From: Mactra quadrangularis | Lineage: Eukaryota; Mollusca; Bivalvia; Venerida; Mactridae | NCBI GenBank assembly: GCA_025267735.1 | Contig: CM046303.1 | Coordinates: 33,766,380-33,830,379, forward strand | Direction of reading: 5' to 3' | Length of the DNA: 64,000 nucleotides | Shown: positions 38,801 through 46,034 of the stretch, in pieces | Layout of the letters: every line of letters begins with the position of its first letter | Position numbering within the stretch: the stretch's first letter is position 1 | Position numbers and translations under genes: made by a program | The notes under the pieces: model-generated | Databases searched by the model: none | Told to the model about the DNA's origin: nothing | The model's input: only the letters and a program-made list of their open reading frames with translations

Positions 38801-41044
38801 TGAAAATACTTGATATCGGCGATCGCAGGAAATCGAATTTTCTTTGATTATTTTACAATGACTCTCGTTACAGGGATGAGCCGAGAGGGCGATTCGCCCT
38901 TTGCGTTAATTCTTCGCTCTATTAGCACATCAAAGCGAAAAACGAAGTCGCCGACATTTTTGGAAAATCAACAGAACAAATTATGACCCAATTATGACAG
39001 TCGTCGAGACCTCGATTTAACGACGGATGGAAGGTATCTTACATCCGCATTTCTTATGTAATCGACCTATCAACTAAGCAGGAGTTGTGCTGTTAGTATA
39101 CACGCTTCAAAAGCCATGCCCCCTGTGTATATTGTCACCTTTAAGATCAACCAGTGTCCGCTTAAAAATCAATAGTGCTATAAGTCAGCCCAATAAGACT
39201 AATATCGTAATTAAACGATTGAAATAAACAAACACGTGTCAAACTATGATACTACAATAATAAAAGTAGATAATGCTTTTTGGATGTTTGCCGTTAAATT
39301 GATAATTGTATTTAATTATGAGTGAGTTGTGAGGCAGTTAGAAAAGATGTAATTAGCAGTTACTCGAATGGCGAGAAAATTCAAAATGTTAATTTTGAAG
39401 ACTGACACAGTAGACTCTCTAATGAGAATAAGGGTGGCAAATGTATTTTTTTCTGAATTTGAACCAACACCAGCTGTGAGGCGGTGGTGGTTCGGTGGGA
39501 AGAGGCAAAAGAGGCCTCACACCCTTGCATATGGCCCAAAAAATTAATGTTAAATAAATACAAGTACAATGCTGAACAATTTTGTTTTATTTTTTACATG
39601 AAGGTACATTTTCATTTTTGCCAGTAGTTTTTTCATTTTGCCAGTGGAAAAAATATCCACTGGCAAAAAATTGCCAGTGAAAAAATCAGTTAAATTTGGA
39701 CCCTGGATTTCATAATTTTTATTTTAGACCAAGGTGTGCAAGCTTATTTAACAGCTGTATTATTCACAGTCTGCGATTGGACCGCTTATTTCAAATTGTG
39801 TGACGTAGACAATGTAAACAAGTTACTTTACGTAACAATTTTGTCACGAATAATATAATGAGAAAAGTTCACCTGAATGTGACCCTCGTTAGAAAAGGGC
39901 CAGATATAAAATAGCAAGTAGGCGTGCGGACAATTTTAGATCGGGTTTTAATCAGATTGGGAGAATGAGGTTAGATTCCCAGTCAGGGCCAAAGGTGCTT
40001 CTCGCATCCAAAGCCAAAAATTTGTTTAGTAAAAAATATATAGTATCCAACTCGATGAAATCCTTCAGAATTTTACTCGGAAGAGATGTGACAGGTCTGC
40101 TTTTCAAAACTAAACACTCATTCCCCAACGGTTTAGCACAAAAATCTAATAAGGACGTGTTAGACAAATAAAAAATGGATTACTAGCGTCAATATCAAAC
40201 TTCGCGCTATGTTTTGCAAGACTGTATTTCGATCAGTTTACTCGAATCGCTATTGTTTATCTGCCATCTCAACCATTTTGTGAATGGTGATGCACGCACA
40301 TCACGTTTGTTATGAGTCATTTCATTTGACGTTGTCTTTATTCTGTCCAATAAAATGACTTGTAACCAAATTATGGTCCAACGTGATATGGCGCATCCTC
40401 ATTCACTAAAATGGTCGACTCAGGAGATAAACAAAACCGATTCAAGTAAAATGATCGGTACAATCTTAGGAAGGGAGCGAGAAGTTTGATATTGATGATG
40501 GAAGTCCATTTTTGAATTATCTAACATGTCAGTATTTGATTTTAGCGCTAAACCATTGGAAAAGAGGTGTTTAGTCTTGAAAAGGTGACCTGTCACATCT
40601 CTACCGAGTATAATTCCGAACGATTTCATCGAGTTGGATACCTTATAATTTTTTACAAAACAAAATTTTGGCTTTTGGCTGGAACTTTAGTATTTGGTGT
40701 TTTTATGATATGTGGAGCATGTTTAAGTAAAATTAACAATTATTTGGAGTTTTTAATGTGATGGGCACCTGTGGTCAGGGTGTATGATTTTATTCCCCCA
40801 ATTTACTTTACTTTTAACTGCCATTTTCTGTACAATGGTCAGGTAAGATCATCAGCAGAGTAAATTAAGAAACAAAGTCGCAAAATCTTATAAAATTCAA
40901 CCAATCAATTTACCTGTTAATTGATGGAAATTTAGGCCATCTGTAACTTTGTATTTGATAAATTAAATATTCGTTTATGAACAAAACAATAATTGCAGCG
41001 ATAGAAAACGTCTTCCACCAGTTGGCTTTACTAGGCGATGCCAT
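14719..41044 (-). CDS. MPPE1: MPPE1/PGAP5-related metallophosphoesterase, 8 exons, 353 aa
   Basis: Coding exons in transcript order: 41044-40914, 24934-24824, 23965-23803, 23165-23028, 19189-19052, 18236-18186, 17290-17095, 14852-14719. All junctions are GT/AG, phases match, and the sum is 1062 bp. The protein has an N-terminal membrane segment (about residues 13-30), a calcineurin-like phosphoesterase domain (about 50-310) and a C-terminal membrane segment (about 327-349). This is the two-anchor layout of PGAP5 and yeast Cdc1/Ted1, which remodel the GPI-anchor glycan in the early secretory pathway. Visible motifs: VADPQ (D57), GDLFDEG (D104), GDND (142-144), VNHQ (H214), AHWH (H241, H243), and a C-terminal PTCSYRMG in place of the usual P-x-SWR block. 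Several differ from the family consensus (see findings). Family assignment is firm; orthology to MPPE1 itself is inferred. Confidence 0.85.
14870..16630. repeat. Imperfect tandem repeats, TTTTATAATGTAAGGG type
   Basis: Repeated units of about 50-70 bp share TTATAATGTAAGGGRGA and AATC(T/C)AAGTATTTAT, for example near 15295, 15430, 15467, 16310, 16390, 16460 and 16500. Longer units add a GTACCTGGACT block (16345 and 16570). The array is split by the TTAA-flanked element at 15503-16272. It lies in intron 7. Confidence 0.55.
15503..16272. mobile_element. TTAA-flanked DNA transposon remnant, 770 bp
   Basis: Termini AGACACAACTTAT and ATAAGTTGTGTCT form a 13-bp perfect inverted repeat, each flanked by TTAA (15499-15502 and 16273-16276). 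That target duplication is the hallmark of piggyBac-type insertion. No transposase frame remains, so it is non-autonomous. It interrupts the surrounding tandem repeats. Confidence 0.6.
16748..16903. repeat. Imperfect hairpin MITE
   Basis: AAATTTGTTTATTTCGGTGT at the left end pairs with ACACCAAATTAAACAAATTT at the right end, and inner GAGTGAGCTAA pairs with TTAGCTCACGAGTG. Non-coding, in intron 7. Confidence 0.5.
17095..17290 (-). CDS. MPPE1: Phosphoesterase gene, exon 7
   Basis: 196 bp, residues 245-309 plus the first base of codon 310. Acceptor TTTTAG lies before 17290 and donor GTAAGT after 17095. It encodes the region after the AHWHK metal motif, including TCHDC and PTCSYRMG, the latter aligned with the conserved P-x-SWR block of the family. 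Confidence 0.85.
17634..17940 (-). mobile_element. SINE copy, diverged (minus strand)
   Basis: Shares GGGTTTAACATTGTAGCAAC, TTGTATAGGTCAT, a TTAACAAGTTC-like core and CAGTGGTAGGAG with the better copy at 53365-53656. The tRNA-like end near 17920-17940 is strongly diverged. Lies in intron 6. Confidence 0.55.
18186..18236 (-). CDS. MPPE1: Phosphoesterase gene, exon 6
   Basis: A 51-bp exon, residues 228-244, ending in LSAHWHK. It carries H241 and H243, two metal-ligand histidines, in a motif that is GHTH in human PGAP5. Both splice sites are canonical. Confidence 0.85.
19052..19189 (-). CDS. MPPE1: Phosphoesterase gene, exon 5
   Basis: 138 bp, residues 182-227, phase 0 at both ends. It holds VLVNHQTVM, where H214 is the expected metal ligand. 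A longer open frame (19345-18845) reads past both splice sites and should not be taken as the gene model. Confidence 0.85.
20845..22058. mobile_element. hAT-like non-autonomous element with a nested insertion
   Basis: Terminal inverted repeats CACAGGCTCCCGGCACGGTC (left) and GACCGTGCCGGTTGCCTGTG (right) are bordered by an 8-bp near-perfect duplication, GATGAAAA/GATGGAAA, as in hAT elements. An internal hairpin at 21808-21977 begins and ends with GAGGCCAGT/ACTGGCCTC. The Tc1-like element at 20885-21745 sits inside it. No hAT transposase frame. Located in intron 4. Confidence 0.55.
20885..21745. mobile_element. Tc1/mariner-like deletion derivative with ~290-bp TIRs
   Basis: Inverted repeats of about 289 bp (20885-21173 and 21458-21745) begin CACTGAACAAAAGTTATAAC and are flanked by TA on both sides. 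Just inside the left arm, the plus strand from about 21169 reads HDRGVANGMLNAGVSIKQVS, which resembles the N-terminal helix-turn-helix of Tc1 transposases before stopping. It is an 861-bp internally deleted copy. The transposase resemblance is by eye only. Confidence 0.6.
23028..23165 (-). CDS. MPPE1: Phosphoesterase gene, exon 4
   Basis: 138 bp, residues 136-181, phase 0 at both ends. It contains IYIPGDNDIGGE, the site of the usual GNHD motif. Acceptor TTACAG and donor GTATGT are canonical. Confidence 0.85.
23189..23417. mobile_element. MITE with GGCCACAACAAGTTGATCA termini
   Basis: Left TAATTAGGCCACAACAAGTT pairs with right AACTTGTTGTGGCCTTAATT; pairing continues to about 38 bp through TCTATGGAT. 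Non-coding, in intron 3, only about 25 bp upstream of exon 4. Confidence 0.65.
23803..23965 (-). CDS. MPPE1: Phosphoesterase gene, exon 3
   Basis: 163 bp, completing R81 and running to K135. It contains QPDVVLFMGDLFDEG, a strong match to the second metal-binding block of the MPPE1/Cdc1 family (D104). The acceptor is TTACAG and the donor follows AAG. Confidence 0.88.
24028..24390. mobile_element. GGATCCAG-family MITE, truncated copy
   Basis: Starts CATAGGCTGATCCAG followed by a G-run and matches 29126-29400 along its length (shared GATATTT..AGGAAA, TTTAGATGCTTT, GTGCCTGAA..CT..AGAAATAACC). The right terminus is absent, so it is truncated. Lies in intron 2. Confidence 0.55.
24824..24934 (-). 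CDS. MPPE1: Phosphoesterase gene, exon 2
   Basis: 111 bp, entering and leaving in phase 2. It encodes YQILLLVADPQIQGYQDE and ends at ARWDID plus two bases. D57 is the first metal ligand of the domain. Exon 1 joins here across a 15.9-kb intron with matching phase. Confidence 0.85.
25045..25290 (+). mobile_element. Non-LTR retrotransposon 3' tail, third copy
   Basis: Matches the 3' end and 3' untranslated tail found in the palindrome arms (ACCTGCAGTCTGC..CAGCTACAAGTAAC.., TTTTAACTATCAAGCACTTC, GACTGAGAC) with many differences. Only the tail is present. In intron 1 of the phosphoesterase gene. Confidence 0.6.
25720..27497 (+). CDS. Putative small multi-exon gene, unrecognised, frame disrupted
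   Basis: A GC-richer, CpG-containing stretch (25540-25740) precedes ATG at 25720 and 14 codons ending at a consensus donor GTAAGT (after 25761). A second exon, 26929-27118, has a good acceptor (AATTCTAG) and a donor. It opens with a 28-codon frame from ATG 26932 that ends at TAG. An overlapping frame (about 26988-27118) is open to the donor and reads WEKKDAVVVRAEKNLLEGML. A third exon from 27479 continues that frame, ending QMV and TGA at 27495-27497. Either a one-base frameshift or an acceptor near 26986 is needed. Function is unknown. It lies inside intron 1 of the phosphoesterase gene, on the opposite strand. Confidence 0.3.
26365..26645. mobile_element. MITE, GTGGATCCAGG family
   Basis: Begins CATAGGTGGATCCAGG and shares ACCCCTGAAATTTCCAAAAT and TTTTTAAATAGCA with the copy at 35693-36405. 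It ends near AATTCTGGACCCCTCCCTAG. The codons seen here are produced by the repeat. Confidence 0.5.
27498..29125. other. Intronic sequence, little structure
   Basis: AT-rich sequence in intron 1 of the phosphoesterase gene, which could include the 3' UTR of the small plus-strand candidate. It holds a short TA run near 28552-28564 and a local duplication of a TTTAAGAAATTTTA-like block near 28640-28690. No further exon was recognised. Confidence 0.35.
29126..29570. mobile_element. GGATCCAG-family MITE, complete copy
   Basis: Termini CATAGGCGGATCCAG and CTGGATCCACCTATG form an inverted repeat flanked by a perfect 5-bp duplication, CCTAC (29121-29125 and 29571-29575). 445 bp, non-coding. Five-base duplications suggest a hAT-like subgroup; the superfamily is not settled from sequence alone. 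Confidence 0.65.
29640..29785 (+). mobile_element. SINE 3' end with AATAAA tail
   Basis: ATGACCTAAATTGTGTTGAC followed by ACGGCGTTAACTCC and AATAAATAAATAAA is the reverse complement of the conserved GTTTAACGCCGTAGCAACAC end seen in the other copies. It shows that this end is the 3' tail of the family. Confidence 0.6.
29835..30625. repeat. Tandem repeat, ~163-bp unit, five copies
   Basis: Units share ATGTTCCTTATTATCA, CATCTCATGTGACAAGGTTC, ATCTCCCC and TTTTATTTCTTTAGGT. The CATCTCATG-like motif recurs at 29891, 30053, 30219, about 30331 and 30493, so spacing is 162, 166, 112 and 162 bp. One copy is interrupted or shortened. Non-coding. Confidence 0.6.
30626..31950. other. Intronic sequence, nothing recognised
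   Basis: AT-rich sequence in intron 1. A 65-codon frame at 31623-31820 shows no family motif or splice context and is not supported as a gene. Confidence 0.35.
31951..32332. mobile_element. Tc1-type MITE with CAGTACCCAACAAAAG termini
   Basis: Left CAGTACCCAACAAAAGT pairs with right ACTTTTGGTGGGTACTG, and TA follows the right end. About 380 bp, no ORF. A second partial copy lies at 32545-32887. Confidence 0.6.
32333..32530 (-). mobile_element. SINE copy, partial
   Basis: Contains TAGCAACACATTGTATAGGT, GTCAGTAACTGACC and CAATCAGTGGTAGGAGG, as in the copy at 53365-53656. The tRNA-like head is missing or decayed. It lies between the two Tc1-type MITE copies. Confidence 0.55.
32545..32887. mobile_element. 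Second copy of the Tc1-type MITE, 5' truncated
   Basis: Matches 32100-32332: GAGCATCTGACATCC, GCAAAAAATATAAAGCAT, GTGAAGATGTCTCCAAAG, ending GTTGGGTACTATA. The left terminus is not present. Confidence 0.55.
34546..37299 (-). CDS. Putative minus-strand gene with Cys-rich exon; unrecognised, frameshifted
   Basis: Candidate exon 1 (37299-37095) starts ATG in a good context (TTTACAAAATGG). It reads 59 codons, including NINFGSSRVHIGEEFVRYHE, to a TAG at 37122-37120. A shifted frame then continues as LAKSLLENE to the donor GTAAGG. Candidate exon 2 (34645-34550; acceptor TTTAG) fits the phase of the shifted frame. Its 31 codons hold seven cysteines spaced C-x3-C-x3-C-x3-C-x7-CC-x4-C. It either splices at a donor after 34550 or reads directly to TAA at 34548-34546. 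The RVHIGEEF stretch resembles, from memory, openings of uncharacterised lineage-expanded mollusc proteins. One indel blocks a continuous frame. Lies within intron 1 of the phosphoesterase gene. Confidence 0.3.
35657..35687. repeat. Microsatellite (CTGTA)n
   Basis: Four to five perfect CTGTA units ending in CAGTACCC, the terminal sequence of the Tc1-type MITE family seen nearby. Confidence 0.7.
35693..36405. mobile_element. GTGGATC-family MITE split by a nested MITE
   Basis: The outer element begins GTGGATCTTGCAGG with a G-run. It shares TTTCCAAAATATGCC and TTTTTAAGTAGCATGA with the 26365-26645 copy, and resumes after 36315 to end at AATCCTGGATCCGCCCCTG. The insertion at 35920-36315 divides it. 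Confidence 0.55.
35920..36315. mobile_element. GGATCCAG-family MITE, nested complete copy
   Basis: CATAGGTGGATTCAGG at the left and GGATCCGCCTATG at the right form inverted termini, flanked by TACTG (35915-35919) and TACAG (36316-36320), four of five bases alike. 396 bp. Same family as 29126-29570. Confidence 0.6.
36406..38158. other. Intronic sequence with a CpG-richer promoter-like patch
   Basis: Apart from candidate exon 37095-37299, the stretch 36820-37420 is richer in CG dinucleotides than its surroundings and holds two GTAAACAAAATG-like start contexts, one per strand. This suggests an old or active promoter patch. A plus-strand frame from 36876 (22 codons to GTAAGC) has no recognisable product. 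Confidence 0.3.
38159..39705. mobile_element. DNA transposon remnant, 1.5 kb, 6-bp target duplication
   Basis: Termini CAGGGTCCAAATTTAA (left, after C-terminal flank GATTTC) and TTAAATTTGGACCCTG (right) form a 16-bp inverted repeat. The flanks are identical GATTTC (38153-38158 and 39706-39711). The inside has GC-richer patches but no intact transposase. Superfamily not certain; hAT-like groups with short duplications are possible. Confidence 0.6.
39952..40690. repeat. Inverted repeat pair sharing an open frame
   Basis: 39995-40200 and 40480-40690 are reverse complements at roughly 85% identity by eye. On the minus strand of the left copy a 71-codon frame contains AKPLGNECLVLKSRPVTSLP and KDFIELDTIYFL. 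The right copy encodes the same series on the plus strand (SAKPLEKRCLVLK, PVTSLPS, NDFIELDT) with stops. Product not recognised. Located 0.2 kb downstream of exon 1 of the phosphoesterase gene. Confidence 0.5.
40914..41044 (-). CDS. MPPE1: Phosphoesterase gene, exon 1
   Basis: ATG at 41044 with 43 codons plus two bases to a GTAAAT donor. A short basic start is followed by a hydrophobic segment and then NEYLIYQIQSYRWP, the same layout as the N-terminal anchor and following tryptophan of PGAP5. Phase matches exon 2. The exon is isolated from exon 2 by about 15.9 kb. Confidence 0.8.
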
Positions 41045-41740
41045 AATTGCTGAAATCTTATACGTTCTGTTCACTTATCTTTCACATTATTTACGATTGT
41101 TTACTTAGAAGCTCTCGAGTTTGGATTTTGCAAATGGCGGGATTTATAAAAGGGACGTAACTCCGTATTTATGGACTCGGCTAAAAACTCGTCGGTCGTA
41201 CATTACACCAATAAGCCCAACTGCAGCTGTATAGATAAATGTCAGTAAGGTTTGCAACATTTCCACTTGATGGTGCGTACAAAAGAAATTGATAATTGCA
41301 CGAAAACAAAACAACAGAATATTGACAGCATGATGATGAACATAACTGGGACATAATTCAATTTCCGGTAGTAGAAAATACATGAAACATAAATTCACGT
41401 AGTTACTTAAGTCAAGTAGTGATGTCAGAGACTGGTGAAGTTATCATTCCAACTAACGTATCATCTAGAGTTGTATTTAAGAGACAGTCAATCATTGGGA
41501 CGGTTAAGAAACTCGATTCACAAGCAATCTCCGTAAACAGATATCCTGTAGGACATTGTCTAAATTAGCGAGTATAGCCGAGCGGAAAATTTTAGATCGG
41601 GTTTTAATCAGATATATTGGATTCATACGGTACTTTTATTTTGTCACAAGCTGTAGAACTTTGATTTTTTGCAAATCATGGCATATCTAATATGCATACT
41701 TGAAGTTTGATTTATTAAACTATACATCTGTTAACGGCAG
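41045..41740. promoter_or_regulatory. Upstream region of the phosphoesterase gene
   Basis: Should hold the promoter and 5' UTR for the minus-strand gene. An 84-codon minus-strand frame (41398-41144) ends 100 bp before the start codon and has no recognisable domain. A ~30-bp block GCGGAAAATTTTAGATCGGG (41582) is a direct repeat of one at 39927. No TATA box or other defined site can be claimed. Confidence 0.3.
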
Positions 41741-41842
41741 GGGTGTAGCCAGTTTTTTCAACTTTTATGCCCATAGAAGGGTTTCCAAGGAGCAGTTGCC
41801 CCTTAGTCAGGGGTTCAGGAGCCGAAAACAAATGGATATTAA

Positions 41843-41911
41843 AAAATGTACTTTCCAGAGTAGATGTATTTTCAAGCCTTGAAAATACATCTACTCTGGA
41901 AAGTACATTTT
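41843..41911. repeat. Perfect 34-bp hairpin, one-base loop
   Basis: 41843-41876 is the exact reverse complement of 41878-41911, with a single C (41877) at the centre. It includes the stop end of a 60-codon plus-strand frame that is probably non-coding. It lies between two CAGGGG(T/C)GTAGC transposon ends. Confidence 0.9.
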
Positions 41912-41917
41912 AATACG

Positions 41918-42456
41918 CAGGGGCGTAGCACAGTAGGCAATGTGTAGGCACGGGTAACCTAGGGGGTCGGGGGCATGATCCCCCATATTTTTTTTAAATT
42001 CTGTAACATCTCAGTAGCTATATTCTAGAGTATTTCATGTCATTTGTTAGCATTTGTACCTGTTATATGTAAAAAGAAATCACAACACTAAGCCAGTCTT
42101 GTAGTTTAGTCATACAGTGAACATAGTAACTAACACAACTACAGTACTACATACACTTTTTTACATTCACATTATGTTTATAACAATACAACTTTACTGT
42201 CAACATTCAATTATTCTACAACCAATATCATCGCATGACCATGAACCACATGGTACAACCCATACTGCTCAATGTGAATGTAATTTGTAAACTTGCCTCA
42301 TAGTTAGTGATGTAGGCCTACCGCTTGCCCCTTAAGTTTAACCACCCTTAGCCTTTAATCTTTATTGCATTTCTGGCATTTTTAGCCTTTTTTTCCGAAT
42401 TTTCAAAAAATGTGTAGGCACGTGCCTTGTGTGCCTATAGGAAGCTACGCCAATGC
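41918..42456. mobile_element. MITE with GGGGCGTAGC-type termini
   Basis: Left CAGGGGCGTAGCACAG and right GGAAGCTACGCCAATG pair over CGTAGC/GCTACG. Inner GTGTAGGCACG is repeated near both ends (41940 and 42411). A related end lies at 41738 (CAGGGGTGTAGCC). Non-coding. Confidence 0.45.
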
Positions 42457-43619
42457 AAGGACAATTATCAAAAAAAATATTCTTAACTTTTCGATGCTAA
42501 CTTTACAAAGCAGGGTAAACCTAGACCAAACAAAACCTATGGGTGCAACACAGAGAAATGGAACATAGGCCGTTCATTTGATCCGCAGCTAGACAATTAT
42601 ATCATATTTCCAGGCCTATGAGGCAAAAAAGCATTTTATTCGACCATATGACTTAAAACCACTATCACCACATCCCTCCTGTTTTTTTGTATTTTTGGTA
42701 TTTTGAAAATGTCATTATCTTGACCAACTTGTAGGCCAGGCCTTACATGGCCTAATAGTAGCTACCCCACTGAACTGTTGTTGTTGTTTGGAACCTGGCG
42801 TTGTATAGATATGACTACATTGTGTGAGATCCAGTAATGTATCAGAATGGGAATGTGTTATTTCATGTAACGGTCGCATACGTATTTACTCCGCTGATTT
42901 AAATTGATCGTGAGCACAGAGGTATTGTAGAGAGTATTTAAATCAGTGGGGCTATATATTTGCCACTGGCAGTTGAATACATTATAACAATATGCTAATA
43001 TATAAATATGTTAATATACTCGTATTCAAAGACTGTTCTAGTACCCGGAGTTTTTCACTATATTCTTCAATCTTGATAACCTCTGAGTACGAGAATGAGC
43101 CAATACGAATTATTCAAGAAAAATATCGTTCTTGAAAATATTCTATAAGAAATTTCGTCAGTATAATGATTTTTTTATACTTTATTTCAATATTTCGTCA
43201 AGTATCATGAATTAACTATATCGAGTTCGTCATCTGTAAACAAATTAATCATCGTACAAACTCTTCATCAATTAATTCATGAAAAATGGTGTTTTCTCAC
43301 ATATGGTCATTCAACTATGATATTAAGTATCAGAAAACATGGTATGATAAGGATTTATACTGTATATGAAATTAATTTATTTTATTCAAATGGTTTTTTA
43401 TTCACTGAACTGTGTCAACGCTAGCAATGTATGCGAGTGTCCATTAATTTAAGAAGCACGAACGTACAATGCAACCTGAGGCTTCTGAACATCCTTGAGT
43501 ATTAAAAAAATATTGAATAGAACAGAACAATACTTTTATTTCTCAAACTACAAAAGTAACATATGAGAACAATATACTGGTACAATTATATTATACAATG
43601 GTATATTATTTCTATATAT
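42457..43619. other. Intergenic, no gene seen
   Basis: AT-rich. A GTAGCTACCCCACTG segment at 42760 looks like another end of the GTAGC family. An ATTTAAAT..CAGTGGG/CCGCTGATTTAAAT imperfect inverted pair lies at 42893-42950. No coding signal. Confidence 0.35.
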
Positions 43620-43860
43620 TATTCTGAAGATTCTGAAATTTTGAAGGTTTTAAAATTTTGAAAATGTCTAAATTTTGAAAATTTCTAAATTTTGAAAATG
43701 TCTAAATTTTGAAGATTCTTAATACAGAAGAATTCCTAATTCTAAGATTTCGTTATTTTAATGATTTCTGAAAAATTCTTTTTTCTGAGAATTTCAGAAC
43801 TTTGAAGATTTCGGAGTTCTAGAGACTTAGAATTTAGAAGATTATGTATCCACAGGTTAC
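43620..43860. repeat. AT-rich tandem repeat, TCTAAATTTTGAAAAT type
   Basis: Period about 16 bp, with near-perfect units at 43660-43720 and increasingly diverged TTCTGAAGATT and GAATTTCAGAA variants on both sides. Upstream of the TMEM26-family gene. Confidence 0.65.
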
Positions 43861-45754
43861 ACTGTATATGTTATGAGTAAGATAGATCTACATGTACATA
43901 GATGTCAGTGCAAACTAATATACCTCCTCCTTTATTTTCATATAGTTAGGCTATGTTTGCATTGACGGTCTCATCGATGTAATTTACTTTTTATGTTTTT
44001 TGTACTTTTCATCCAGAGCTAATTCAAACCAACCGATGCTAATCAAAGGAAAAGTATGTCGTGTGAAATAGGATGAACGACCCAACATACATTTCTTTTT
44101 ATAAAATATAAAATACCTCATTTATAAGAAACTGGATTACAAAACTCCACGCTGTTATGAATAAAAATCCAAATTTATGACAAGTGACATTAGTGGCATG
44201 CTGATTGTCGTGGGGTTAAATATTCAAATATTTTCTTCAATTAAACTTCAACATATCAAACTTTAAAGGCCAAGTTTCATTCTTTCATCTTAACACCATT
44301 TGTCAATTTTACGAGCTACGGTGTAGCTATAAATTTTACCATCGATCATTCATCCTATGTCTATGAAATTTTTGAGAGGTGGTATGGAGGCAAGGTTGTT
44401 CCTTGGTGAAACTCTGTTGATGTATTTGATTCAGGAAGATCATGCTCATCTATGAATTGAATATTGATCTCTATATCCTTTCGTGCAAGGTCACATTTGG
44501 CGTTGACCGGACAATATGGTAGTACTGAAATAAGATTCAATCTCAAGCCTGATACCTTAGTATGACAATTTATTGTTTCAGGCTTGTACTAGTTTTATCG
44601 CAAGATAAAATGTATGAAGCGTTCAGAACTCAAACCATATGAGAACTACGAGTGTATACAATGTATACAAGGCACAAGAATAGCAAACTTTAATCAGCTT
44701 GATTTGAAAGATAAACAATCACTTCATCAAAGAATATATGATATGGCACTTTGTTAAGCCATAATATTTTAATTACAAAAGTTCCTATCATTGCAAAGGA
44801 CAAACGGAACAAACTCTACACGCACAGCCTTTCCGTCTTATTCATTTTGGTGTTTTCATAAATATAGCCCATATATATTATAATGAAAATAAAACATCCG
44901 GATGAAATAAAAGATCAATATGAATATTTAATTATCTCTATCTTTGAAGAAAGCACTAACAGTCAATTAATGATAAATAAGAGCTACCACCTACATTAAC
45001 ATTTTATAACTTTACTAAAACACTTCTCGTGAAAATACGGTCATGAAACTGTCCCTTTAATAATGACGAATGCTAGGTTTTACATTTATAAAAACTTCAC
45101 AGATGTAGAGTGAGTAAATTTAAGATAATGTAAAGGTGGCATTTTAATCAATGTAAAAACTAATATAGGTTTAAAATAGAGTTCATTGTTTCGACAAGAC
45201 ATAATGTACAATGACAAGGGAAGCCTTTGTCTATGAAGTTATTTTTATTTTCTTTGTTTTAAACCCACTTTGACATTTGTATTTGTTTTTAACATTAAAG
45301 GAGTTTTTTGATGGAAAAATAAAAAAAAAACATAACTAAATGGCTATCATATTGACATAACATAACCGGTGGGTATGTTTTATAATTTACTTTTGTTTAT
45401 GTTCAAACATTGCTGGAGATCGACCTGTTGTACGTGATTGATATCATTATACTTTGAGTGGATCTTTAGGGTAAAGTATGCTTGTATTAATAACTTTATC
45501 AATGGTGCATTCTTCATATTATGTAGAGTAACGATGAAGTACACTATGAATTAATAGAGCAAACATAAGCCTACGCACTCAGTTTTTTTGGTACTCATCC
45601 GATCATTTTGATAATGCAAGCGAATCTTTAAGATTCGAGTAGAGATTGAATTTTAATTAAATAATAACTTTTATCATGTATTAAACAGTGAATTATTTAA
45701 TTCAATGAAATCTGACAAAATGTAAATGGTAATCCTTTGCTAGGTTTTGTAAGT

Positions 45755-45905
45755 TTTTCTTTCTTTAAAACATGTATTGCATTTATATTTTTTCTTTAAA
45801 AATTGCATTTATTATATTTTTTCTTTAAAAATGGATTTGTAATTATTTTTCTTTAAATATAGCTTTCATAATTATATTTCTTTAGATATTGTATTTATTA
45901 TTATG
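45755..45905. repeat. Tandem repeat, ~36-bp TTTTTTCTTTAAAAATTGCA type
   Basis: Five imperfect units of a TTTCTTTAAA(A/T)AT(T/G)(G/A)ATTTAT-like sequence end about 50 bp before a CGTTTCAG acceptor-like site (45933-45940) that may open the 5' UTR exon of the TMEM26-family gene. Confidence 0.55.
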
Positions 45906-46034
45906 TTCTGAATAGAGCAATTACACTAATCGTTTCAGGTAGTGTTTCAGAGACGTGGAGGAGTGTACTTATAAGTGGAACGCGTCCTTCCTGTTATTAT
46001 TAAACTTGAAGAGCGATTTTGTAATTCTTGAACC

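Noticed and set aside
41144..41398. 84-codon minus-strand frame upstream of the phosphoesterase gene
   Set aside because: Hydrophobic patches but no recognised domain, no splice context, and it ends 100 bp before the real start.
44361..44546. 61-codon minus-strand frame
   Set aside because: No domain, no clear splice sites and no neighbour exon; could be chance.
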